A stretch of DNA of 64,000 bases from Musa acuminata AAA Group (Eukaryota; Streptophyta; Magnoliopsida; Zingiberales; Musaceae), in the NCBI RefSeq assembly GCF_036884655.1, contig NC_088354.1:17927001-17991000 (forward strand), read 5' to 3'. A program made the position numbers and the translations under genes. Positions within the stretch are counted from its first letter, which is position 1. Each line of letters starts with the position of its first letter. The notes beneath the pieces are model-generated. The model ran no database searches. It saw only the letters and a list, made by a program, of their open reading frames with translations, and was not told the origin of the DNA. Shown piece by piece: positions 1 to 9,322 of the stretch.

Positions 1-663
1 GCACGATCTTGTTTACATAAAGTATAATCAAGCTTTGAAGACTCGTCATGATTTGAAAAATAGATTTGATTCAATCTCATTGCAAGATATTGATGATTCA
101 AATGAGTGGTTAGTAGGAGAAATTGGTGCTAACTTGCAAGATGCTGAAGACGAGCTTGTATTTGAAGATGATAGATTGACGTGGGGAGATGTGGCAAGAG
201 CTTCAGGTGCTGGAGAATTACAAACATATACAAGACAGATGTCAAAGAGAAAAATGAGTGCAAAAGCATCAAGCTCGGCTCCTGCTATTGTTGAAGACAT
301 AGAGAATGAAACATATCTTGATGAAGAGGAAGGAATCGAAGAACAAGAGGAAGAAGACGAATTCAATGAAAGATGATTTGTGTGAAAATGACGATAATAT
401 TGATTATGATGAATGACTTTGATGTAAAATGTTAATGTTTTGAATTTTGAAACTTTTTGTTAATGTGACATTGTGATTTTGTATCTTAGATTTTCTTAAT
501 TTAATAGCATATTTTTATTTAAAATTTTAAATAATTATATTTATTAATTATATTATATATTTTTATATTTTTGCGCCTCGCTTCGCTCGGGCGAGCGCCT
601 GGGCGAGCGCCTAGCGCCTCGGGCGTTTTTGGACCTTGGCGCCTAGCGCTTTTTAAATCACTG
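1..663 (+). mobile_element. hAT DNA transposon, 3' portion (5' end outside window)
   Basis: The element ends with CACTG at 659-663, so its inverted end reads CAGTGATTTAAAAAGCGC, the CAGTG-type terminus known for plant hAT elements. The last 100 bases (about 563-655) are very GC-rich and made of short GCGCCT/AGGCGC and GGGCGAGCGCC units, the subterminal repeats typical of hAT ends. They stand out sharply against the AT-rich spacer at 377-562. The transposase C-terminus at 2-376 reads toward this end. An 8-bp site, ATTGGACC (664-671), follows directly and is the expected target duplication; its partner lies before the window. The insertion is in LINE ORF1 sequence. Confidence 0.7.
2..376 (+). 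CDS. hAT-family transposase, C-terminal fragment
   Basis: The frame is open from the first base of the window, so the start is not visible; about 124 codons remain. The first residues (H-D-L-V-Y-I-K-Y-N-x-x-L-K) followed by the acidic patch S-L-x-D-I-D-D-S-N-E-W match the segment just after the hAT dimerisation domain of plant hAT transposases, where a 'LVYVHYNLRL' block precedes 'DPISLDDID..EW'. After that comes a low-complexity tail rich in Glu and Asp (last 30 residues), ending with TGA at 374-376. In the family this protein cuts and rejoins the element ends as a dimer in the nucleus. The DDE catalytic residues and BED zinc finger would lie upstream, so activity cannot be judged. Confidence 0.65.
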   Translation, partial: HDLVYIKYNQALKTRHDLKNRFDSISLQDIDDSNEWLVGEIGANLQDAEDELVFEDDRLTWGDVARASGAGELQTYTRQMSKRKMSAKASSSAPAIVEDIENETYLDEEEGIEEQEEEDEFNER

Positions 664-671
664 ATTGGACC
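664..671. repeat. Candidate 8-bp target-site duplication of the hAT element
   Basis: ATTGGACC lies directly outside the CACTG terminus. Eight bases is the hAT duplication length. The second copy would be upstream of the window, so this is only half verified. Confidence 0.45.
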
Positions 672-1660
672 CGAATCCACGAGCCATATAAGAGGTCATC
701 GTCTGCCTTCGAAGGTTAAGGGCAAACCTTAGATGTTTCTTGGGACTCTTGTTGGGTAGAAGATTGGGGAGTGTTCTCACAAGAAGATGTTCGGTGGTCT
801 ACTTTGTCACATTTGAAACAAACCATAGGGAGTTTCTCAAATGTTATTGACTGAAAAAACTAAGTGTTCCCCACTTGTATCCAGATCCCTTGGGGGACTG
901 GTAGGGTTAAATCCAAGACACATATCCGGGCAAGCTTGCCCGTTGATCTAGAGAGGATAACTTGATTAATTTTTAGGCATTTTCCTATCTAGAATGCTAT
1001 CCGGGTGGGAAATTAGGGCACATTAGCTCTAGGGGAAGGCCCGATAACTACAACCAGGTAGGGATCGTATCAATCCTCTTCACGAGAGGTTGGAAATTTG
1101 GCCTCCAAGGAATCAATGTTAGTGGTTGTCCCTTAACAAACTATGGGCCACCTACTAGGACACGAGACGTCTCCTCTACTGAGTGGAACCGAAAACAAAA
1201 TAAACCTTTGGCAAGGTCCACCACTTGGCAACCCATCGGTAGGCCCTAAAGTTTAGGGAGAAAGGTCTTTAGGAACTCCAGAGGTTGGATCTTACCAAGA
1301 AACTTGTCATAGAGGCTCGTTTGTTAATCTTTATAAGCAAAGGCGACGCCCTTCGAGTCTAGCTCAACCTTGAGACCCATTCTTCTCTGGATTTAGTGAA
1401 GCTTATCCTCCATGTTCAGGTTTAGCTACCACTCTCCTACTCCAATGGCTTTTTTGAAGAGACTTGCCCAGGAGGTCAGCACGGCTTGAGCATTTTGTTG
1501 TATTGTGAATCCTTGCCCTCCCCTTGGAGGGAGGGAGATGCTCTTTTGTGCATGACCCTGTTCAGAATAGGGAGGGGGAGGCGGGGGATCAAGTGATTCA
1601 GTCGGAGTAAGAAGCGGTGCTTCCAAGAAAGGGTTGCATGAGGGAACAGTTGCCAGAGCT
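664..1660 (-). pseudogene. LINE (non-LTR retrotransposon) ORF1 remnant, DUF4283-type plus CCHC knuckle
   Basis: Read on the minus strand from about 1650 to 672, a broken frame shows the plant L1-type ORF1 order. A proline-rich N-terminus (about 1626-1430) comes first. A DUF4283-like block follows at about 1400-1020, with the landmarks 'YDKFLGKI', 'FRFHSVEE', 'VLVGGP', 'PWRPNFQP' and 'LSGLPLE'. Next is 'GKLARICVLDLTLPVP' (about 945-890), then a CX2CX4HX4C zinc knuckle (about 828-785), and finally 'YGSWIRVQ' just before the hAT insertion. ORF1 proteins of this family bind the LINE RNA. At least three in-frame stops are present (for example inside the DUF4283 block), so it is dead. The rest of the LINE (ORF2) would lie on the other side of the hAT element. 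Confidence 0.72.
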
Positions 1661-1860
1661 TCTTAATCTAGAAACTTAGAGAGAGAACACTTCGATCTAC
1701 CACGAATGTAGTTGAAACAAGCTAAAAGTATTTAGCAATCATAATATCCTGAGGCAAACCATTCGGAACCAGCCACCAAGTAGAGGATTAATGGAAAGCA
1801 ACTTACATCATAGAACTTACAAAAGAAAGTTCATCATTTAATATTGTTGTTTTGTACCAG

Positions 1861-2002
1861 GAGATGGAGTGGCTAACTGAAAAGGCTGCATGTGTTACTA
1901 GTCTTTCCTCAAACAAGAAGAGAGGTTCTAGCAGTGGTGTTTTGCAAGATAACAAACTCAAAAACTGGGTGATAAAGCTTGATCTAAATCGGATCTGCCA
2001 AT
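1861..2002 (+). pseudogene. Possible coding exon fragment, unknown protein
   Basis: A TTTTGTACCAG sequence resembling a 3' splice site is followed by 46 open codons (E-M-E-W-L-T-E-K-A-A-C-V..., ending ...N-W-V-I-K-L-D-L-N-R-I-C-Q) and a TAA. The codons look protein-like (mixed charged and aliphatic residues, no low complexity), but I do not recognise the family. No matching neighbour exon could be joined with confidence. It may be a degraded gene fragment or chance. Confidence 0.2.
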
Positions 2003-2018
2003 AAGGGCTAGTTCGCAT

Positions 2019-2600
2019 GTCGAATACTGGTCAGACTGGCAAATACCATTTGGTACATGCCAGTTTGATCGGTATTTGAAACACTGGTATAGATTAGGTC
2101 ATGGGCTAAAATGTATTTCGCATGGATTGGTACCAACTGGTATTTATTGGTCCAGGCAATTTTGTGTCGTTTGATTAAATACCAAGCATATCACGTGTGG
2201 AGTTGTATTGGGTGGTAATCCTACTACTTGGTACTAGTAACAAGTCTTTTTTATACCTTTTTAATTTCATTAAACATGGGGTCTCCTCTTCTGCCAACAG
2301 ATATTGACAGCTAGCAACACTGTTAACAGTAGTTATTAACACTCAACATCACGGAACTGCCCGTCATCCATTGTTTCTCTTCTCCTCCGATGTTCCCACA
2401 ACCACAACCTCCTCTTTTGGTGTGCCGCTATCTTGCCTCAGGTTGTCTTCACCTTCTCCTCTGGTACACTTCGCCTCATGTGCCTCTTCCCTCTTTCGTT
2501 GTTTCTCCCTAGTTCAGGGGTATCAATTCGATATCGACCCATAGCGATTGTTGATAAACCAGCCTATACTGGTCCATCGCTGACTGGTGTTGGTACCAGA
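2019..2600. repeat. GGTAC/CCAGT-rich repeat-like block
   Basis: Words such as ACTGGTCAGACTGGCAAATA, GGTACCAACTGGT and GGTGTTGGTACCAG recur at both ends of this stretch (2019-2240 and 2514-2610), around a central pyrimidine-rich segment. It looks like a degraded non-autonomous repeat. No clear terminal inverted repeat or target duplication could be fixed by eye. Confidence 0.3.
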
Positions 2601-4384
2601 TTGAGAATATAATTCATGCATTAGGTTATATTTGTTTTATAATTTAGAATCATATTTGGAGAGTTATATGGTCTTGTTAAATCTCATGTCATTGAGAAAC
2701 AGCAGAGTGAAGGGAAACAAAATATATAAAGGTTTTGCAAGCTAAGGCATCAAAGAAATAAATTTATCGATGTTAAATCTCTCTGTAGTTCCTATCTCTT
2801 CACTCTGAACTCTCTGTTTCTCTCTTTTCTCTCTGGCTTTCTCCAAATGCAGAAAGAAGGCTCTCGATACAAAGGGAATTAGAATTTCAGTCAGTCTTCC
2901 ATGGAGTGTTGAAGTTGTACCTTATATTAACCCCATTTAGTCAACCATGTTTGGTGAAATAACAGCAGCAAATTTGCTCGCACAAAACCGTTTCTCATTT
3001 TGTCATTTACAATTTTTCAACAGCAGCATGGAATCTCTTCTATTGTTAGTTCTTTACCAAGTGGTTCATCCTAGGATTCACATTGAGAGCTTGTTGCTGT
3101 GCTTATAACTACACATCATTCTTTATTCTTTAACTCTGACCTAGCATGTGAATTTAATGTTAGTGAATATCAATGCTAATTTTATTCTACCCAAAGCACT
3201 GTTTTTATCGAAACCATCTTATTTTGTTCTCCTCACTTGTGATTTTTCGACAAAAGCAACATATGATCTTTGACAAGAGTTCATATCGTAAGCTTCAGGG
3301 CCATCACAAGCTATTCACATTGCCAGATACACCATCACTGTTGGCTGCCTTTGACTCATTTAAATAAGTATATTATTCTGTATGCTTCTATCACATTCGT
3401 CATCTTTCGTCATGTGCATTTTTAACAATAAGAGCTTAAGTTTCTGGCTTTTAGATCTCAAATGGGTAATTATGAATTTTATCTCAGCAAGCAATCAAGA
3501 TTGCTCATATACAAGTATGAGCAATCGAATCAATCCATGATGACGCATAGCCTGTCTTAGTGCAGAAACATTTGACACGAGTTAGTATAAATGGCAAATG
3601 AGACACAATGCAGGGATGATACTGTAGCATCAGAGTCACTGGAACAATTTCGTTTTTGTTTTAATCCACATGATATCATTTTGTACTCACTTCTCCGTCG
3701 GTGATGAATTGTTTATAACATCAGAAAGTTGATACCTCTTTGTGTAAGCAGGTAAGAGAGAGGTGCATGCTCGAGTGGTCGCAGTTTCAAGCTCGCCTTG
3801 CACAAGCTGACAGAGCACACATCGATGGAACCACGAGAGGGTAGACCCTGGAGTGCAACTTCTGTTTTCTCACTCTCATTCCCCACCATTTTACTCGTGA
3901 CTTGCCAGAATGCGTGCCATAGGTTGATGCTTCCGATGAGTTGTCCCGACCTTCAAGTCTGCACCTGCAATGAAAATTTTATGTTTCTATATTGTTGATA
4001 CTATCGTACTGAGAATCCCAAATTTATTTAACAGTGGTGACAGTCAACGTTATGCCTATGATAGACTGGTTTTACCGAATCTGCTCCCTCTGGTTTCTTG
4101 GGCATGTTTTGGGGTTGTTTCCGGTGTTCAGGAGGGCTGGAAAGTGGGGACAACCTAATGTCCGTGTAAGCTTCGTTAACCTTCATCGGACCCCGCATTC
4201 TGAGATCCCCTACTTGAAAGCCCCTTAATGTCACATTCAAAGGCCTTTGATCTTCTTGTCTGAAAAACAAGTAGTACCACAAGTGCTTTGGCAGTAAAAT
4301 GACCCTTACATCAATTAGTAACTTGTGTTTGTATGATACCCATGCACAGGAGGAATAAGCTAGCTTCTAGGCGAATTAATTTTT

Positions 4385-5260
4385 TTCTTAGGTTTGTAAA
4401 TTAAACAACTAAGTGATAAAATTTTTATTGATCAAACTAAGTATGCTTTAAATTTATTAAAATAATTTAATATGAATAGTGTTACTATTAATACATGAGC
4501 ACTTCTACAAAATTAGATATGGGCAAGAATGTTTTGATCAAAAGACCTGGGGTATGATAGGTAGTTTATTATACCTCACAACAACTAGACCCGATATCAT
4601 ATTTAGTGTTGGACTATGCGTTAGATTTCAATCTAATCCTAAGCAATCTCACCTAAAAGCTGTTAAAAGGATTTTTAGATATCTAAAAGGAACTTATGAA
4701 CTCATAATCTAGGACTATGGTATCCAAAATCTAAAACCTTTTTACTTGTTTATGCTGATGTTGATTTTGCTAGTTGTCAAATAGATAAAAAAAAGTACAT
4801 AAAAAATGTCAATTTTTAGATCATGCACTTGTCTCTTAATCTTCCAAGAAACAAAACTCAGTTTTATTATTTGTAATCGAAGCTAAATATATAGTAGCAA
4901 GCGCATGTTGTGCACAAGTTATATGGATGAAAAATACTTTAGAAGATTATGAAATTATTTAAAAAATATTTCTATAGAATGTGATAACATTAGTGCAATA
5001 TGTTTAACCAAGAATCTCATTCAATACTATAGAACTAAATATATTGACATTAGGCATCATTTTATTAGAGATCATATTAATAATGATGACATATCTTTAG
5101 AATTTATTGATACAAAGTATCGATTAGCAGATATTTTTACAAAACCATTGAATGAGGAATAATTTAATTTTATTAGAAGAGAATTAGGCATGCTAAATCT
5201 TCGAATGCATGAATTCCTTTATATATTTGTTTTGGATTTCTCGACTTTTAGAAATTGAGT
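4385..5260 (+). pseudogene. Copia pol remnant of element A (RT end and RNase H)
   Basis: Begins in the RT C-terminus (FLGL...IKQLSDKIFIDQTKYAL) and runs into the RT-RNase H linker. There the codon after 'LLK' is TAA (4464-4466), the same codon that is a stop in D, E and H. Downstream are 'MIGSLLYLTTTRPDI', 'SVGLCVRFQSNPKQSHLKAVKRIFRYLKGT', and RNase H blocks around 'YADVDFASCQID', 'AHVVHKLYG' and 'TKYIDIRHHFIRDHI'. There are several frameshifts and stops. When intact this region copies element RNA and removes the RNA strand inside cytoplasmic particles. Here it is non-functional. Confidence 0.75.
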
Positions 5261-6311
5261 TTTCTTTTTATCGAGATCGTTTACTATCACCTTCTTGAAG
5301 TTTTATTCATAGATTTTGGATCCTTCCCATGAATTCTTCCTCGCTCTACTCACGAAAGAAGAATTTTTATTCATGGACTTTTTGTATGCGATGATCATTT
5401 CTTATGTAATAATCTTTTGCGTGATGATAATTTCTTACGAATCATTCTTTCTCCTATTTGCAAGAATAGAGATTTGATTTTTTAATATGGACAACTTGAT
5501 CCTTTATGATGAATCCTTTCTCTTTACAATAAAAGAAGCTTGATTTAATGAAACTCATTTATTATGGATTTGATTTGGTTCAAATCTTTTCATGAATTTG
5601 GTTCTTGACTTTTTATGGAGAATGAATTTCTCCCTTACTCTTATTCTTATTTTTATGATAAAGGAAGAAAGAAACTTGCACAAGAAGAACAAAAAAAAAG
5701 TTCTTGCACATCTAAAGCAAAAAATGCTATTTTGCCATTTCAAAAACAAAAGTACTTATCATGTAAAGTTTTTGCTTAATTTCTTATTTTTGCTAACTTG
5801 GATAAATTGGTATAAAACTTTCTTAAATAGTTTAAAATACTTGCATTGTTGAATGATTCTCCTTTATGTCGATTACAAAGGGGGAGAAACAATATAATGT
5901 TTTGTATCATGAAATGCATGAAGTGATAAATACTTAAAATTTTAATGTCTTAGCATTATACATGTTATGCCTAAAGTGATGTTAATTTTCATTTCATGAA
6001 TGCTTTAGTATCATGTATGTTATGCCCAAAGTGATGTTGATTTATTTTTGGTATCATGCATGAAGTGAGGATAAAATGTAATGTTTTGAAATTGTGCATG
6101 TTACATTTTGATAATTTGAAACTAGAAATGATACACAACATATGAAATTTTGATATGATATATTGCACTATGATCGAAAACGTTTAACTTAAATTCAAAG
6201 GTTGTGATTCCTTATGAATTCAAGTTTGCCTTATCTCAATATGGTATATAGATAGGGGGAGTTAAAGGTTAACTCCGTCATCAATTGGTTGTCATAAAAA
6301 AAGGGGGGGAT
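5261..6311 (+). other. Element A 3' untranslated region with two polypurine tracts
   Basis: AT-rich, no coding frame. It contains repeated phrases on 'atgttatgcccaaagtgatg' (5960-6060). A first purine run, TAGATAGGGGGAGTTAAAGG, lies at about 6250-6269, followed by the inverted GTTAACTC. The usual tract AAAAAAAGGGGGGGA is directly before the LTR (about 6296-6310). No accessory gene is present here, unlike D and G. Confidence 0.6.
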
Positions 6312-7823
6312 TTTTGAATCTCAAATTTTGATGATGAAATCAATTGATAAATTATTAATCTAATTCATATATTGAGATAAGTGTTGCAGGATTAACTATG
6401 ATAATGAATAAGGCATGAAGCAGATGTTGGACTAGAGTCAAAGATCGGATGATATGTCGAAGATTTGGATGATGTGTCGGAAGCTCACCGAGAGTTTATC
6501 GGAAGCTCGCCAAGAGTTCATTGGGAGCTCGCTGAGAGTTCATTGGGAGTTTACTAAGAATTCATCGAGAGCTTGCCAAGAGTTCACCGGAAGCTCGCGA
6601 AGAGTTTATCGGGAGCTCGCTGAGAGTTTATCGGGAGTTCGCCAAGAATTCGTTGGGAGCTTGCCGAGAGTTTATTAGAAGCTCGATGAGAGTTCATCAG
6701 GAGCTCGCCAAGAGTTCGTCAGGAGTTCGCTGAGAGTTCGTCATGAGTTCGCCAAGAATTCATTAGGAGCTTGTCAAGAGTTCACTGGAAGTTCGTTGAG
6801 ATTTATTCGAAAGAATAATTGACATACCGAACAAAGATTGCGTAGTTAATGTCTTAATTATTGTAGTTAGCAACTTAGATTGAGTTAGGTTTGGGAAAAA
6901 TCCTACTAACACAGTTAGAGGCCAACTAGGCCCAAATTAGGACTGAATTGGGCATATTGTTTGGCCCATTCAGTGACCTAAAGCCACATCAAGCGGTGGC
7001 ATCGTCGGAATTAGCGATGGAATTGCTTGAGGCTCAGCCACCTAAGTGGTCTAGGTGGTGGTCCCGGCCAGACTGGATGATGGTACCGTCGATAATTAAT
7101 GTTGTCACATGGTCATACCGCCCTATCAAGCTATGGTACCGTCAGAGCCCAATCTTGGAGACTCTGTCAGGCGGTAGTATCACTAGACTGGGCGGTAGTA
7201 CCACCTAGTGTCTGAGTGTCAGGTAGTAGTACCGCCCAATAATAGCGATGGTACCATCAATACCCCGAAAATCAGGGATAAGATACTTTTTGGCTCTAAT
7301 TCTGAAGCCATTGGGGCATATAAATATCCCACTCTTTCCTGCACAAAAGAGGAATAAAGTGTGAAAAAATCTTGAAGTGTTAGGATGTAAAAGTGTTGTA
7401 AAAGTGCTAAGTGTCCTCCTCATCTTTATTTAGCTTTGTAATTATTCAAGGAGAGGTGTGAGGCTTGTAAGAGTTATCTCCTAAACCCACGAAAAGGAAA
7501 AAAGTTTGTAAGAAGGTGGTTGGTCTTTGCCTATTGAAGGAAGACCATTAGTGGACGCTAGTGACCTTGACTGAGGAGGAATCATAAGTGGACGTAGGTC
7601 ACAATGACCAGACTACTATAAATCCGGTGTGTTCTTTCCTTACTGCTTACTTTCATTACTTAGCTGCCCATTTAACTTTACATTTACTCTAAGTCATTAT
7701 TTTCATTACTTTTCGATATGGGCTTTGTTGAAACGATTTTATCAAACGAAAATTTCTAAATCAATATAATTTTACGTAAGCACTAATTCACCCCTCCCTT
7801 TTAGTGCCGTATTGATCCTAACA
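6312..7823 (+). repeat. 3' LTR of element A
   Basis: Starts at a mutated TG (TTTTGAATCTC) after the polypurine tract and ends CCTAACA. It carries the 22-bp tandem array at 6479-6808, GGTACC-centred boxes at about 7080-7260, a TATA box (TATAAATA, 7319-7326) and the C-rich run plus 'TTAGTGCCG' near the end. Length is about 1512 bp. No partner LTR remains in the window. Confidence 0.75.
6479..6808 (+). repeat. 22-bp tandem repeat, 15 units
   Basis: Fifteen consecutive units of the type GGAAGCTCGCCAAGAGTTCATT fill this interval with no length change. Differences between units are point changes. It lies in the U3 part of the LTR, about 500 bp upstream of the TATA box. Related but less regular GAGTTCGCCGGAAG-type words occur in the same place in the LTRs of C, D and E. 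Confidence 0.8.
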
Positions 7824-8283
7824 CTATTGATAGTAATAATGTAATGATTTCATTAAAAATAAGAACATATTACTATGATAAATATTTAAAAAAATTAAAA
7901 TAAAAAATAAGTCACTTGATATGATTGTGTATTTAGAAAAGAAGATATTGTGTATTTAGAAAGGAAGATATTGGTGTCATAAGTAATAGCACATATCAAA
8001 AGCTAACTAAATTTGTAAAAGTACCCCTACTATATATTTCTCTTAAAGTTAAATATAACTTTTGTGGAAAGTTTGATTATTTTACCCACATATGCTCTCT
8101 TAAGAAATATAATCATCATAAATTAGTTTGGATTTGTAAAGGAACCATAAATGATTTAAAGCTAAAAGGAAAGAAAGGTAAATTAAAGGACAAAAGTTAA
8201 ATAGGTAGCCAAAACAAACCTCTCTTTTTGTAGATATATCTCCAAATAAGAGCTAGGAGCAAAAGATAATATCTTGATAGTGG
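7824..8283 (+). pseudogene. Element H, segment 1: copia gag C-terminus into protease
   Basis: Decayed coding sequence of the outer SIRE-like element. A second, CCHC-like motif of gag is recognisable (NFCGKFDYFTHIC at about 8047-8095), then 'KLVWICKGTI', then the gag/protease border with an in-frame TAG (8231-8233) in the context P-L-F-L-stop, then 'RARSKR' and 'YLDSG' of the protease. A 23-bp duplication (TTGTGTATTTAGAAAAGAAG...) sits at 7926-7971. It directly follows the end of LTR A with no primer-binding site, so the 5' LTR and most of gag of H are gone. It is cut at 8283 by the solo LTR. Confidence 0.7.
8188..8283 (+). repeat. 96-bp host segment duplicated on both sides of the solo LTR (left copy)
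   Basis: The segment from GGACAAAAGTTAAATAGG to GATAGTGGA appears again at 17747-17843 on the far side of the Angela-like solo LTR, with about eight or nine differences. A copia insertion should duplicate only 5 bp. Confidence 0.7.
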
Positions 8284-9322
8284 AAGAACATAAAACAAAA
8301 TCTTCTATTCCCAAAGAGATGTTTGTCATCGTGCGAAGATTGGTGCATAAAAATCCGTAAAACTTAAAACTGCGTATAAGATAAATTGTGTAACTTAGGA
8401 AGATCGTATATCCCTGAATCCTTGCATATCTCTAGGAGAGGGTGAAGGAGGTTAAGCGCCCTCCTCTCTAGCAGTGATCCACACAATAGGGCTGTAATAA
8501 CGCTCCTCAAAACTTCAGGCCTGCTTTGAGGTGGAGAGGGGGAGGAGAATAGGAGAGGCAAGTAAAGGCTCTAGCATATGAACCACTAAATCTCTCCTAT
8601 TTATAGAGGTCCCCTATCAATCTTAACCCTAATGGATCCTCCCCTGTTGGGTATTGGATATTCATCCAACTACCTAAGCCTCTTATATTAGTGGATCTCT
8701 ACCAAATAATCTCTCATGGGCTTTTATTGGATCTCGTCCATGGGATCCAATAATTTAGGGGCTTATTGGATATCCAATAAGATAGAGTTTCCGGCGGATA
8801 TCTCATATCCGAACCTTTACTTATCGCAACGCCTACTATATGTGTGTGACTCTCTAGGCCCAATATCGAGCTAGCCATGAGTCATACCTATCAGAACTCC
8901 TTTTAGCTCAGTGAATTATTATCTCCATAATAATTCACTCGACTCATTGATTACGGACGTACTAGGCCACTATGCCGTAGTCCCCAGACAATACAGGAGA
9001 ATCCAATCCATTGGACCTGTCTGTCCTCAGTTACCATGTATATATAGTCCCTCATCCATCTAATATCCCAGAGACTGTATATCGGTCATGGTGCTGTCAG
9101 ACCCATATGGTTTCTACTCGAGTCTTGCTTTAATCGGATTCTCCCGGAGAACTCTTTTTCTCTTAATCCAAATGACCCTAGCCAGGGATTTGTCTAAGCA
9201 AGAACACATAGGATATTCCTCTCATGACACCGAGAGTGGATGATCTTCTATCGACACTCAATTGCCCTTGTAAAATTGATTGCCACTCCCGATGATCGGT
9301 TGTACTAGGTCTGAGACATCCA
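8284..9322 (-). repeat. Angela-like solo LTR, part 1 (interrupted by element C)
   Basis: Matches the LTRs of T2 (40266-41998 and 47556-49147) in order and wording: '...TTCCCAAAGA', 'GTATATCCCTGAATCCTT', 'CCTATTTATAGAGGTCCC', 'GATCGGTTGTACTAGG'. The first 35 or so bases (TGTTGGGAAATC...) are missing. The sequence begins inside TAGTGGAAGAAC, where it shares TAGTGGA with the host. The sense strand is minus; its TATA box is at 8598-8605. The remainder is at 17276-17746. No internal region exists, hence a solo LTR. Confidence 0.75.
9318..9322. repeat. Target-site duplication ATCCA of element C (left)
   Basis: ATCCA precedes the TG of the left LTR and follows the CA of the right LTR at 17276-17280. 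Confidence 0.85.

Larger units (their letters stand above)
1661..4384. other. Unassigned region without a convincing gene
   Basis: About 2.7 kb with no long open frame and none of the retrotransposon motifs seen later. It holds a possible exon at 1861-2002, a stretch rich in GGTACCAGT-like words (2019-2600), a pyrimidine tract followed by CAG near 2800-2852 that would make a good splice acceptor, and a 64-codon frame at 3173-3367. From 4028 to 4282 both strands stay open, which argues for chance or repeat origin. This is the only part of the window that could contain low-copy host DNA. Confidence 0.5.
4385..7823 (+). mobile_element. Element A: SIRE-like Ty1/copia, 5'-truncated
   Basis: Contains the end of reverse transcriptase, RNase H, a 3' untranslated stretch, a polypurine tract (about 6299-6310) and a complete 3' LTR ending CCTAACA at 7823. 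Everything upstream (5' LTR, gag, protease, integrase, most of RT) is missing. The break at about 4385 abuts unrelated sequence, so a deletion removed the 5' half together with the 5' end of the host element H. The SIRE assignment rests on the LTR start (TTGAATCTC...TTTTGATGATGAAATC) and LTR end shared with D, E and G. Confidence 0.75.

Noticed and set aside
4028..4282. Frames open on both strands near 4.1 kb
   Set aside because: No family is recognised and the two strands are equally open, so coding is not supported.
6454..6678. 74-codon frame in LTR A
   Set aside because: It is a by-product of the 22-bp tandem array, not a gene.
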